In this document: positions 36,006 through 45,172 of the stretch, piece by piece
Layout of the letters: the number at the start of each line of letters is the position of its first letter
Numbering within the stretch: the stretch's first letter is position 1
NCBI RefSeq assembly: GCF_013113835.1
Contig: NZ_VTYQ01000002.1
Location: 248,001-312,000 of the forward strand
Direction: 5' to 3'
DNA length: 64,000 nucleotides
From: Vibrio sp. RE88
Lineage (GTDB): Bacteria; Pseudomonadota; Gammaproteobacteria; Enterobacterales; Vibrionaceae
Notes under the pieces: model-generated
Databases searched by the model: none
What the model saw: only the letters and a program-made list of their open reading frames with translations
Told to the model about the DNA's origin: nothing
Translations under genes and position numbers: made by a program

Positions 36006-38006
36006 ATGAAACTCACGATATCAGGGAAGTTACAGCTGAGTTTTCTGTCGCTTGCAGTACTTTTTATCGTTGCCGCTCTATTTATATTCCGCAGTGTCAA
36101 CACTGTAGAAGAGCATACAAAATCTCTATTAGAGTCCGATCTGCCTACCGTAGATACGGGTCGTTCATTACAACAGTCGCTCCAGGCGACCGTTTCTACC
36201 CTCAGAGCTTATATGCTTTTAGGTGGTGATGAAGCTATTGGTGCCGCGCAATTGGAACAGCTGAATAGCGTCATCACTTCGACCGATGAAGCGTTACCTA
36301 AATTAGAAAGCCTATTGGATGAATCTTCTTACCAACAAGTCTTAGGCCAATGGGAATCCGTCAAAGGGTTGGTTAACGAGATCTCTGAAACCAGTCACTC
36401 AGATGAGAATCTTCCTGCCCACTCGTTGTTTATCAATGAAGCTGCCCCAATTGCAGAGGTAGCGTTGGATCAGCTTCAGGGGCTCATTAATGATGAAGCG
36501 GGCAATAAAGAAGGGGGTGAGAGAAAGCGCTTATTCCGCCTATATGCAGACAGTTACACCTCTCTTGCCAATGCACTCTCTTCAATGCGTGACTTTCTTC
36601 TGTATGGCAAAGAGGAGCACCTCAGCAAGTATCAGGACTTTCTAAAATCTCACGGTAAGTACGTTGCTGAGATCGATTCCAAAGTCAGCCTGATGAGCGA
36701 TAGCGATCAAGGCTTATGGGATCTGTTTAAAGAAATGCAGCAGCTTTATTTCCCACTTGCCGATCAGGTCGTTGCACTAAGGACCGCGAGTAGTTGGAAT
36801 CTGGTAAACGAGAAAATGGCTAAGGAGCTGGTACCTGCGGTCGATACGCTCAATACCAGTTTGGAAAACCTGATCCGTAAACAGCAGCAGCAAGCAGACA
36901 TCAGTGGTCAGGGAATCTTTAGCTCGCTGAGCGGTGTGGTATCTTTACTTGTTGTTTCTTCGATTATTTTCCTATTGGCGTCTTTCACCATTTCAACCTA
37001 TATGGGTAGAAACATTGGCCGACGTATCAAAGTGGTGTCAAAACGTGCCCAATTAATTGCCGCAGGCGATGTGTCTCAGCCAGCACTTAGCGTAGAAGGT
37101 AGCGACGAGCTAGCCAGCTTGACCAACTCAATCAACAAGATGAATGTCGCACTGCTGGATATTGTGCGTGGCGTCAGCTCGAAAGCACGTACTGTTGGAG
37201 ACAGCATGACATCACTTCTCGATGCAAATAACAACACATCGAATAAAGTCGATAGTCAAATGTCGACGATGACGCTTGTTGGTCAGCAGCTTTCTGAGGT
37301 TAGCCTGTCTGCCGATGAAACCGCTAACCAAGCCAAGTTGTCTGCCAGCAATCTTGCTGAATCGAAGAGCCAAATCGAAATCGGCTCTCAAGCTCTTGAG
37401 CAGAACATGCAGACTGTCACCTCTCTACATAACACGATTGAAAGTGCGAGCCAGCAGGTTACTGAATTGAGTAAGGAGAGTGAAGCGATTGGCCGCGTTA
37501 CGGAAGTGATTGAAGGTTTAGCTGAACAAACCAACCTGCTTGCACTTAATGCAGCGATTGAAGCCGCAAGAGCAGGAGAATATGGTCGTGGTTTTGCTGT
37601 TGTTGCTGATGAAGTACGTCTTCTCGCGACAAGAACCACTGAGTCCACTACAGAGATCAACAACATTGTTCATGCGATACAATCTTCAACGGCAGCTGTC
37701 GTATCTGAAATCGACAAGAGCAAAGTGTTAGCGGAAGAAGGGGCGACCCATACTAAGCAGGCACATGGAACACTCAGTGCCACAACAGATCAAATTGAGA
37801 GCCTAGACTCTCAAATGAAAGATCTACTCCACTCAGCAGAGAGCCAATCTCTGGCAACTCAGGAAATACACAGTTTAATGTCCGATGTCACTAGCCGAGT
37901 AGAAGAGGTTGCCGATATATCCAGTTCGTCATCGCAGATCTCTGAGCAGGTTCGTCTTCAGGTTGAAGAATTGAACGAAGAGATGAGGCACTTCAGAACA
38001 GAATAG
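36006..38006 (+). CDS. Methyl-accepting chemotaxis protein
   Basis: Transmembrane chemoreceptor of 666 residues. Membrane segment 1 (about 10-28) and 2 (about 305-328) flank a large helical periplasmic domain of some 275 residues, consistent with a double four-helix-bundle sensor. A HAMP linker follows ([24 protein letters not shown]). The cytoplasmic signalling domain has the hairpin tip [37 protein letters not shown]. It ends without the NWETF-type pentapeptide that recruits CheR/CheB. The ribosome site AGGAG precedes the ATG. The ligand is unknown. It sits directly before two tandem SBP-GGDEF genes. Confidence 0.92.
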   Translation: MKLTISGKLQLSFLSLAVLFIVAALFIFRSVNTVEEHTKSLLESDLPTVDTGRSLQQSLQATVSTLRAYMLLGGDEAIGAAQLEQLNSVITSTDEALPKLESLLDESSYQQVLGQWESVKGLVNEISETSHSDENLPAHSLFINEAAPIAEVALDQLQGLINDEAGNKEGGERKRLFRLYADSYTSLANALSSMRDFLLYGKEEHLSKYQDFLKSHGKYVAEIDSKVSLMSDSDQGLWDLFKEMQQLYFPLADQVVALRTASSWNLVNEKMAKELVPAVDTLNTSLENLIRKQQQQADISGQGIFSSLSGVVSLLVVSSIIFLLASFTISTYMGRNIGRRIKVVSKRAQLIAAGDVSQPALSVEGSDELASLTNSINKMNVALLDIVRGVSSKARTVGDSMTSLLDANNNTSNKVDSQMSTMTLVGQQLSEVSLSADETANQAKLSASNLAESKSQIEIGSQALEQNMQTVTSLHNTIESASQQVTELSKESEAIGRVTEVIEGLAEQTNLLALNAAIEAARAGEYGRGFAVVADEVRLLATRTTESTTEINNIVHAIQSSTAAVVSEIDKSKVLAEEGATHTKQAHGTLSATTDQIESLDSQMKDLLHSAESQSLATQEIHSLMSDVTSRVEEVADISSSSSQISEQVRLQVEELNEEMRHFRTE

Positions 38007-38139
38007 GCATCTATAAAACTGACCCTAATGACAAAAGACTAAATATATGCGATCTGCTTCAAATATAATTTTATAAAATAAGCAGATGTGAGACAGGTAT
38101 TCTATACATAATCTCAATGCAATAAAGTGTATAGCAATA

Positions 38140-38179
38140 GAGCTCAAGCAACTTCCGTTGTTTGAGCTCGTTTTATTCT
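38140..38179 (+). terminator. Probable terminator after the chemoreceptor gene
   Basis: A 13-bp stem with one G-U pair (GAGCTCAAGCAAC/GTTGTTTGAGCTC, TTCC loop, 38140-38169) followed by GTTTTATTCTTT. It sits just before the likely GTG start of the next gene and overlaps the upstream TTG at 38162, which argues against that alternative start. Confidence 0.7.
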
Positions 38180-38191
38180 TTGAGGTTAGTT

Positions 38192-39580
38192 GTGTTACGT
38201 GTGTTTGCAACAATGTGTATGTTGCTCTTCTTGACGAGTGTTGCCAGTGCTTCCGATAAACAGACCCTGATTGTCACTAACTCTAAAGCGTGGAAACCTT
38301 TCTCTTACATCAATGAAGAGGGAGAGCCTGCGGGAATTCTGGTGGACTATTGGAATGAATATGGCCTCAAAAACAACCAGAACATCGAATTCCTGTTGCT
38401 TGACTGGAACGACTCTTTAGAGGCTGTTCGTTCAGGAAAAGCGGATGTGCATTCCGGCTTGCTTTGGTCTGAAACGCGTGAAGCTTTCCTAGACTATAAC
38501 GCGCCTATTATGTCTATTGATACACAGCTTTACATCAGCAGCCGGCTGATGGGCTCTGATGTGGGTCTATTTCTACGTGGGGAACATGACCACCTTGTTG
38601 GTGTTGTGAAAGGCGCTTACGAAGAAGAATTTACTCGCCTCCATTTCCCCAACCTAAACATCGTTTCTTTTCGTAATAATGAACATATGATTGACGCGGC
38701 TTTTGCAGGCGAAATTGACGCGTTTGTAGCAGATTTGCAAGTCGCAAACTTTTACCTTCATACCACTAAGGGACTGAATAAGTTTATTGGAGTAAGGCAT
38801 CTCTACTCAGGAAACTTGCGGCCTGCGGTTTCTGAAGGCAGTTTTGCGCTTCAAAATCATTTGTCTCAAGGTCTTAAACTGATCAGCAATGAAGACAAAC
38901 AAAGAATTCTCAGTCGTTGGATGTACATCAACACTGTTTACCCCGACTACCTGTTGCCACTGGCCATATTGATGATGCTACTGGCTGGCGTTGCTTATAT
39001 CTTTATCCTACGTTTCTCTGTTAACGCGAAAACTCGGGAGTTGGCGAACGCGAACAAGGAGCTGAGAGTCCTCTCTGAGACAGACCCATTAACGGGGCTA
39101 AGCAATCGTCGTCACTTTGTCGAAGAGTTCCAGCAAAGGCTCGTAGCACCAGAATCGATTGCCGTTATGATTTTTGATATAGACGACTTCAAGGTGATTA
39201 ACGACAACTTTGGCCACGAAGTTGGGGATACGGTTATTCGTCAGGTGGCGGAGGCAGTAAGAACCGTGATTAAGAAAGATCATTTGTTTGGGCGTATTGG
39301 CGGTGAAGAGTTTGCGCTCGTTGTTAGTGGGCATTCGTTGGGACAGGTGACAACGATAGCTCATAAGGTTTGCCACTCAGTCAGGAGCGTTGTCATTGAA
39401 GACAAGGCAATCACAGTCAGCTTGGGCTGCGCTTATTATCCCTTAACGTCATTCAACATTACTTTATCGGATGCTGATCACTTAATGTATCAAGCGAAAT
39501 CTCTCGGCAAGGATAGGGCAGTCATTCAACAAATTGCACCTGATGAACGCAGAGAACAAAAAGCAGCCAACTATGAATAA
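38192..39580 (+). CDS. Solute-binding domain (family 3) fused to GGDEF, copy 1
   Basis: The likely start is GTG 38192, with GAGG six bases upstream, giving 462 residues. A signal/anchor segment precedes a periplasmic family 3 solute-binding domain (about 20-255; NSKAWKPFSYINEEGEPAGILVDYW, LLLDWNDSLEAVRSGKADVHSGLLWS). A membrane helix follows (LLPLAILMMLLAGVAYIFIL), then a cytoplasmic GGDEF domain with FDIDDFKVINDNFGHEVGD and RIGGEEF. The I-site position reads IKKD, so product inhibition is probably lost. It should convert binding of a small periplasmic ligand, perhaps an amino acid, into c-di-GMP synthesis. The next gene is a close paralogue. Confidence 0.9.
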   Translation: MLRVFATMCMLLFLTSVASASDKQTLIVTNSKAWKPFSYINEEGEPAGILVDYWNEYGLKNNQNIEFLLLDWNDSLEAVRSGKADVHSGLLWSETREAFLDYNAPIMSIDTQLYISSRLMGSDVGLFLRGEHDHLVGVVKGAYEEEFTRLHFPNLNIVSFRNNEHMIDAAFAGEIDAFVADLQVANFYLHTTKGLNKFIGVRHLYSGNLRPAVSEGSFALQNHLSQGLKLISNEDKQRILSRWMYINTVYPDYLLPLAILMMLLAGVAYIFILRFSVNAKTRELANANKELRVLSETDPLTGLSNRRHFVEEFQQRLVAPESIAVMIFDIDDFKVINDNFGHEVGDTVIRQVAEAVRTVIKKDHLFGRIGGEEFALVVSGHSLGQVTTIAHKVCHSVRSVVIEDKAITVSLGCAYYPLTSFNITLSDADHLMYQAKSLGKDRAVIQQIAPDERREQKAANYE

Positions 39581-39792
39581 ACTTGAACATGACGTCATCG
39601 CAGAAATCTGAAAAACTCTCCATTTCAAACTAATGCGGCGTATTCTGCCGCCAATATGATTTATCCCGTAGAAAATTCGGTCTACGCTCAGGAGGGATTC
39701 AAACCATTACGAGGTTGCGATAGAAGAATCGAACTCATTACTTTCGATCGTTTTTAGTCTATTACTTATATTGGGTAATTTATAAATAAGCG

Positions 39793-41211
39793 ATGTACGC
39801 AATGAGAAGCCAATGGATTGCACTCAGAAGGACGCCAATCGTAAAGTGGCGTCTGTTTACTTTTGTGCTGCTGCTTACGACATTTTTTTTAAGCCCCCCA
39901 CTCATTGCTGATACAGAGAAAGAACCCCTGAGGGTGGCTAATTCTAAAGCGTGGAAACCCTTTTCATACATTAACAGCGACGGTCAGCCTGATGGTATTT
40001 TGATCGATCTATGGCATGAATACGGCAAGAGAAATCACGTGGAGATTGAATTTGTTCTGCTGGATTGGAATGACTCCTTAGAAGCGGTAAAAAACAACCA
40101 AGCTGACGTGCATGCTGGCCTGCTATGGTCTGAACCGCGTGAGGAGTTTCTGGATTTTGGTGACGCTCTTATTAATATCGAAACTCAGCTCTATTATAGT
40201 CAGGCATTGGTTGGCTCTGGTATCGATGAGCTCCTTGAAGGGAAAGTTGAGCGGTACGTTGGTGTGGTTAAAGGTGGTTATGAAGAATACTACGCTCGCA
40301 AGGAGTTTCCGAAAGCGAATCTGAAAGTGTACTCTAACAATCAGCTACTCATTAATGCCGCGTTTAAGGGAGAAATATCCGCCTTTGTTGCTGACCTGCA
40401 AGTCGCCAACTTTTACCTCTATTCTTCAGACGATCCAATGAGTTTTGTACCCGTGAAGTACTTATACTCGGGCGATTTATATCCAGCAGTGGCAGAAGGC
40501 AACCTGAGTATGCTCGATAACGTGAACCTTGGGTTCAAAAAAGTGGGCACAGCGACGCGTGAAACGATTTTACATAAATGGATGCACATCGAAACGGTAT
40601 ACCCTCAGTACTTTTTTCCTACCATGGTTGGCGTCAGTGGGCTGGTTGCGCTTATGTACATCATCATGCTGAAACGGACCGTTAAAGCCAGAACCAGAGA
40701 GTTAGAGCTGGCGAATGAGCGGCTCACTGTGCTGTCTACAACGGATGAGCTAACCGGCATCAAAAACCGTCGCTGTTTTATGGAGTCCATTAACCAGTTA
40801 GACACGGAGAGTGAATCGCTGACGGTAATGGTGTTTGACATCGATAACTTTAAATCTGTGAACGATAACTGGGGCCATGCAATAGGGGACGAAGTCATTA
40901 GAGAGGTTGCGCAGTGCATCGAACCTATACTAACGCCGTCGATGTTGTTTGGAAGAATCGGTGGTGAAGAGTTCGCCCTCGTCGTTAGAGAGCTTAGTAA
41001 AGAAGCCGCACTAGAGTTGGCACAAAATGTTTGTATCAAAGTGTCAGCGACCAGAATACAGGTTGAGTGCGTTGCTCACGTCTCGGTGAGTGTTGGATGT
41101 GCATTTTATCCGAATGGAAGTGAAAAGGTCGATTTGGTCGCAGCAGACAAGTTAATGTACAAAGCCAAGCAACAAGGTAAAAATAGAGCAGTGATTGATC
41201 TTATTGAGTAG
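39793..41211 (+). CDS. Solute-binding domain (family 3) fused to GGDEF, copy 2
   Basis: A 472-residue paralogue of the preceding gene with the same layout. It has a signal/anchor, a periplasmic binding domain sharing NSKAWKPFSYIN, LLDWNDSLEAV, DVHAGLLWSE and AFVADLQVANFYL, then a membrane helix and GGDEF (FDIDNFKSVNDNWGHAIGD, RIGGEEF). The I-site position reads LTPS, so it is absent. Binding-domain differences between the copies (VEYVGVVKGGYEEYY-type region, C-terminal lobe) suggest different ligands. ATG 39802 is an alternative start, and no strong ribosome site marks either. About 210 bp separate the copies, so each may have its own promoter. Confidence 0.9.
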   Translation: MYAMRSQWIALRRTPIVKWRLFTFVLLLTTFFLSPPLIADTEKEPLRVANSKAWKPFSYINSDGQPDGILIDLWHEYGKRNHVEIEFVLLDWNDSLEAVKNNQADVHAGLLWSEPREEFLDFGDALINIETQLYYSQALVGSGIDELLEGKVERYVGVVKGGYEEYYARKEFPKANLKVYSNNQLLINAAFKGEISAFVADLQVANFYLYSSDDPMSFVPVKYLYSGDLYPAVAEGNLSMLDNVNLGFKKVGTATRETILHKWMHIETVYPQYFFPTMVGVSGLVALMYIIMLKRTVKARTRELELANERLTVLSTTDELTGIKNRRCFMESINQLDTESESLTVMVFDIDNFKSVNDNWGHAIGDEVIREVAQCIEPILTPSMLFGRIGGEEFALVVRELSKEAALELAQNVCIKVSATRIQVECVAHVSVSVGCAFYPNGSEKVDLVAADKLMYKAKQQGKNRAVIDLIE

Positions 41212-41327
41212 TGATTGGGCGTAATTTCAACGAATTGTCCAATCATTGCCCATTTAAACCAAAACCACGTAGAAAATACTTTTCTTTTCAGTCAGATGTG
41301 GCATATTAACTACGTCTTCGACATCAA

Positions 41328-41402
<75 letters not shown>

Positions 41403-41513
41403 AATCTCTTTCCCCAAGAAATCTCTCAGTATCCAAACTAAAACCCTATTTCAATCAGATATCATAAAAGCTAACGCACGTAATTTTTCTTACGCACGTT
41501 AACCGAGTTGTCG

Positions 41514-42476
41514 TTAGTTTATCTGCTGGCTTAGCTGTGAGTAGGCTTTTTGAGCATCTTGAGATTGAGATGTCACGGGCTGCACCGCTACTTTTTCGGC
41601 AAATGCACGTTTTTTCTCAAAGTCGATTGGCCGACCGTTTTTCCACAGTTCGAAATGAAGGTGTGGGCCTGTTGTTCGCCCTGTATTGCCACTTGCACCG
41701 ACTGTCTCGCCTTGTAAGACAATGTCTCCTTTTCTCACATAACGTTTAGAAAGGTGAAGGTAGCGTGTTTTCAATCCGCCTGGGTGTTGAATAACAAGGT
41801 AGTTTCCTGCTATCGGGTGGTATCGAGAGGCAATAACTTCACCTGAAGAAATACTAACGACAGGCGTTCCAACCGGCACGGCGTAATCTGTTCCAAGGTG
41901 AGGGGCCATTGTACGAGTCACTGGGTGTAATCGAGAGTGACTAAACTGTGAGCTGATTCTGAAGCGACGCGAAACGGGAGAAAGGAGCAGCTTATCTTTG
42001 TAGAAGCGCTCTCCGTCAGTACTGAACAATGTACCCGCCTTTGTACTATAGACATAATACGTATGTAACTTATCGCGATATAAGAAAGCAACGAGCTGAT
42101 CTTTCTCGTTGAGTTTGAATGCAAATTGCCCTGAACCAGATACTGAGTTGATGAAATCAAACTTACCTGCAGAAAGGGACGCAAGGTCTTGAATCGTATC
42201 TGGGGCAATGCCTAAACTCAGTGCCGTGCCATAGAATGAATACCCAACGTCGCTGCTAATAAATTTGTCTTTTGTTATTGGTGTTTTTGGTGCAATTTCT
42301 CTTTTGTTTTCGGTGTTATTAACTTTGTTGATGTTTGTTTCGTTTGAATATCTAGTAGATGTGTCGTTAAAGGGTGATATTTCAACTAGTGCACACAGGC
42401 TCAATGGAATAAGGGCTAGATACCAAAAAGACAAATAGTCTCGATAACTTTTTTGGGGAATAGACGTTGAATGCAT
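41514..42476 (-). CDS. M23-family peptidoglycan endopeptidase, membrane-anchored
   Basis: A 320-residue cell-wall hydrolase. An N-terminal membrane segment (FWYLALIPLSLCALVEI) is followed by a low-complexity Asn/Thr-rich linker. A middle domain (about 80-170; SFYGTALSLGIAPDTIQDLASL) is like that of the ShyA/Csd3-type enzymes. The C-terminal LytM/M23 domain has both zinc motifs intact (PHLGTDYAVP and GPHLHFELW). It should cut peptide crosslinks of peptidoglycan in the periplasm. It lies alone between the tRNA and the AT-rich gap before the T6SS-linked genes. A link to T6SS assembly is possible but only by position. Confidence 0.88.
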   Translation of the reverse strand: MHSTSIPQKSYRDYLSFWYLALIPLSLCALVEISPFNDTSTRYSNETNINKVNNTENKREIAPKTPITKDKFISSDVGYSFYGTALSLGIAPDTIQDLASLSAGKFDFINSVSGSGQFAFKLNEKDQLVAFLYRDKLHTYYVYSTKAGTLFSTDGERFYKDKLLLSPVSRRFRISSQFSHSRLHPVTRTMAPHLGTDYAVPVGTPVVSISSGEVIASRYHPIAGNYLVIQHPGGLKTRYLHLSKRYVRKGDIVLQGETVGASGNTGRTTGPHLHFELWKNGRPIDFEKKRAFAEKVAVQPVTSQSQDAQKAYSQLSQQIN

Positions 42477-42624
42477 TTTATTAGTTATTTGAGATTTTGG
42501 TTCAATGATAGAGTTTTACCAGACAAAATCTAGATAAATTTTTTTTGATGAATAGTATTTATAATAAAAATCAACAGGACTAAATTACCTATTCTAATGT
42601 TCATTTAAAGATAAAGAGGTAATT

Positions 42625-42687
42625 ATGAAAGATGCAGCAGTTGTTTTGACTGTATCGCCTTTCTATCTGACGCCTAATTTAAGTTAA
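42625..42687 (+). CDS. Possible 20-residue small protein or leader peptide
   Basis: ATG at 42625 is preceded by AGAGGT at good spacing; the frame codes MKDAAVVLTVSPFYLTPNLS and then stops. The weakly hydrophobic middle could be a short membrane or leader peptide. No homologue is recognised and chance occurrence is quite possible. Confidence 0.2.
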   Translation: MKDAAVVLTVSPFYLTPNLS

Positions 42688-43023
42688 AGGTTAAATGTAT
42701 TTGGTAGAAAATGAGAAGTCAGTATTGGATATGTGAGAAGTCAGGTCTTGCCCCAGCCCCGCTTGGTTGGCCAGTCGTGGTTGTTGCTTTCTATCTAGTT
42801 GTTTTTGTGACTAGAAAGGATCATTTGGGTTACTCTAATGCCTAAAATGGGAAGGTTTTTGAAGTTTTCGTCAAAAAAAGAAAGTAATTTAAATTAAATA
42901 TGATGTAGAAATGAACAGAATGAATATTGAAACGTTCTTTTTTTTCATTTGTTGTTTTATTTAACTATCATCGAAATCGATTATTGCTGTTAAATTGAAA
43001 TATATGACCTGAATATTGCCACG

Positions 43024-43051
43024 TTGCATTGTCTTAAAGACTTTGTATAGT
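43024..43051 (+). promoter_or_regulatory. Probable sigma-70 promoter of the small RNA
   Basis: A -35 TTGCAT, 16-bp spacer and -10 TATAGT, predicting a start near 43057-43058, just before a GC-rich hairpin. Confidence 0.45.
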
Positions 43052-43056
43052 AGCGC

Positions 43057-43161
43057 AGCACCCAGAGGGTGCTATCCTGCACAGGTGGTACATACTATCT
43101 GTTTCGTATCTTAAAATAATGTTTGATACAATGACGTGATTATTAATCGCGTCATTTTTTT
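43057..43161 (+). ncRNA. Candidate intergenic small RNA (about 105 nt)
   Basis: It begins after a plausible promoter with the hairpin AGCACCC-AGA-GGGTGCT (43057-43073). A less structured middle follows with the complementary pair GTATC/GATAC. It ends with a strong intrinsic terminator at 43131-43161: stem ATGACGTGATTA against TAATCGCGTCAT with one G-U pair, then seven T. There is no reading frame inside. I do not recognise it as Qrr, RyhB, Spot 42, CsrB or 6S. It stands free upstream of the T6SS-linked genes. Confidence 0.45.
43131..43161 (+). terminator. Intrinsic terminator of the candidate small RNA
   Basis: A 12-bp stem with one wobble pair followed by TTTTTTT. No gene ends nearby on this strand, which is the main sign that an independent transcript ends here. 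Confidence 0.75.
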
Positions 43162-43339
43162 ATTTAAAGAACAGATGCTGTGGAAGTGTAATTGAGTTTT
43201 ATGTAAATAATGTGTCTTTTGTGTGGGTTGCAATTATTAGAATTATACGTAGAATGGCCTTTCGCCAAATCGTTATATAAACCCTTAGGGTTTACTTGTT
43301 ACCGCAATCAAAGGACATCAATGGTTGTGGAGAACTAAA

Positions 43340-45055
43340 ATGCAATTAGTTTGCAAATTTGTTCCAGGAAACGCAGTTTCTCGGGACGTGTTAGACTACA
43401 TACTGTCGCCAGATGAATGCATCGGGCAGCTCTCGCGTACGCGCAATCTTCAGGATGTGCTCAGACAGCTACCAAAGCCTTTGTCTGATACTATCCCCCA
43501 GTCGGCTAAAAAAGACATCCACAGCCTACTATCTAACATCAAGCAGCGTCTTGTTCGTGTAGAGTGGGTCGCGTTATCCTCTTTTGCTCGCCGAACCCCA
43601 CTTTCAGATGCACAGCTTCAGGCTTACCCTGCGTTAAAAATGCGTGTCGATGAGTTTGCCTCCGAGCAACCCAAAAAAGTCGTCAAAGCGAACTATGATA
43701 CAGTCACCGACGATGTACCTTTGGCACGCAACCTTAGTTTCACTCCCGTAGAACCTTCTCCGGATAAAAAAATTGTGGTCGAGTTTGCGGGCCAGTGGCC
43801 GAACAACGCCGCCTACCTCATGCTGTCGGAGACCGATACTCAAAAAGAAAAAATCGCTAAACCACGTAAAGACTCGAGCAAAAATCACCGTAGTGTCTCA
43901 GTATTTAAGAGTCTAGAAGAAGAGCCAAGAAACCTATACCTAGCTATTCCCCTAAGTGGTTCTGCAACGCCTCTCAAACTTCTACTGGCAGAAAATGTTG
44001 AGCCAGTTGATTCCAGCGACGAAATGGACGAGTGGGATAATGTGTTGGTGCCGATACTCCCTGTTCTCAACGGCGATGATACTTCCGAAATGCTGGAATC
44101 TGGTTACTTCTATATTGTCTGGAACAACAAAGTTTGGCGAGAGCTTGAAGTGACCTCGAAGAGCTATTTTTCTGACGTTGATATCGATTTTTATCGAAAT
44201 CAGGATCCTGTTTCTGCCAAGAAACTTAGGCATATCGATATTGATGGCGGAACATTAGTACAAGATTACTACGTCGGTGAAGAACCATTTGAAGTGATTC
44301 AAGGCGGTAAGTCAGTATACAAAGGAGAGTTGTCCACGGATCAAACCGCAAGAGTATTTGGTTTGGTTGATGAAGAAGTAGAAGTCATTTTTACTGATTT
44401 AGATTTAGAACCATTTACTTTGACAACAAAAGAAAGCCCATTTAAAGCGGGAACCAGTGGTGAACGAATAGCGCAAGGGGTGCCGCTACCCCATATTTGG
44501 GTGCCGTATAAGGTGGCTGGAGAAGTGCAGAGCGAATGCTATTTGCATTACAGTGCAGAAAGGCTGACATTGACTCAGTTGTCAGAATTGGAGAGTGATC
44601 CTGCTTCCATTGCAGAGCCTCTTACTGATCTTGAAATGTACAGTAGTAATCAATCATTTGATAATGCTGGAAATTTAGTACGAGCGGTACCAAAAACCAG
44701 CACTCAAGCAGCATCAGGGGCACTCGTCAATAGCCAGAACAATTGCAATATTGCAGCAATGAAAATGGCACCCAAAGGCGCTCTACCTTGTCTACGTTAT
44801 CTCTATGAGGAAAGTGTTGATCAGGAGGATGATTTCTTTGCCTTACGTTGTCGAGAAAACGAATGGATGTCAAAGTCGTTTATGCGAGCTGCTCAGCTGG
44901 ATGATGAGGGCTACAAGACATTCTACTTCTCTTTCCCACCACCAGAAGTAGAAACTGTAGATCTTGTCCGTGGTGCGCACTCTAACCCTGGAGCGGGAAC
45001 GCAGCACCTTATTGTGATGGAAGAAGGTATTCCTGTTTCAAAACTGTTGGGTTAA
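43340..45055 (+). CDS. Candidate T6SS adaptor/effector with MIX-like motif and transthyretin-like segment
   Basis: The protein has 571 residues from ATG 43340 (GGAG seven bases upstream; an in-frame TTG at 43325 is less likely). No signal peptide. Residues 252-270 read LESGYFYIVWNNKVWRELE, which resembles the MIX core hRxGhhYhh of Vibrio T6SS effectors, with Glu in place of Arg. Residues about 310-350 (EEPFEVIQGGKSVYKGELSTDQTARVFGL) look like the transthyretin-like fold used by VgrG-linked adaptors. The C-terminal 150 residues have no recognised domain. It heads a three-gene stretch ending at 51000 next to the T6SS genes. I infer a secreted adaptor or effector; chemistry is unknown. Confidence 0.6.
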   Translation: MQLVCKFVPGNAVSRDVLDYILSPDECIGQLSRTRNLQDVLRQLPKPLSDTIPQSAKKDIHSLLSNIKQRLVRVEWVALSSFARRTPLSDAQLQAYPALKMRVDEFASEQPKKVVKANYDTVTDDVPLARNLSFTPVEPSPDKKIVVEFAGQWPNNAAYLMLSETDTQKEKIAKPRKDSSKNHRSVSVFKSLEEEPRNLYLAIPLSGSATPLKLLLAENVEPVDSSDEMDEWDNVLVPILPVLNGDDTSEMLESGYFYIVWNNKVWRELEVTSKSYFSDVDIDFYRNQDPVSAKKLRHIDIDGGTLVQDYYVGEEPFEVIQGGKSVYKGELSTDQTARVFGLVDEEVEVIFTDLDLEPFTLTTKESPFKAGTSGERIAQGVPLPHIWVPYKVAGEVQSECYLHYSAERLTLTQLSELESDPASIAEPLTDLEMYSSNQSFDNAGNLVRAVPKTSTQAASGALVNSQNNCNIAAMKMAPKGALPCLRYLYEESVDQEDDFFALRCRENEWMSKSFMRAAQLDDEGYKTFYFSFPPPEVETVDLVRGAHSNPGAGTQHLIVMEEGIPVSKLLG

Positions 45056-45172
45056 GCAATGAGAAGTACAACGGGTTTAGTTTTGTGCTGCCTGCACACA
45101 GTCATTAAATACGATTGAATCATGCGTTTTATTAGAAAAGCGTTAAAAACGAACAATTTGCTAGGTTAATTT

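Larger units (their letters stand above)
42477..43339. other. AT-rich intergenic region with a probable small RNA (about 860 bp)
   Basis: No long reading frame is seen. The stretch holds a 20-codon frame with a good ribosome site (42625-42687), two direct copies of TGAGAAGTCAG at about 42712 and 42734, and a hairpin-rich part near 42790-42830. A probable small RNA gene with its own promoter and terminator follows (about 43057-43161). The remaining 180 bp lead into the MIX-like gene. Confidence 0.55.

Noticed and set aside
39635..39652. Hairpin GCGGC/GCCGC after the first SBP-GGDEF gene
   Set aside because: It is short, has no T-run, and lies about 50 bp past the stop; too weak to call a terminator.
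41462..41510. Repeated ACGCACGT near the end of the M23 gene
   Set aside because: The copies are direct rather than inverted and only 8 bp; a chance repeat or a poor terminator.
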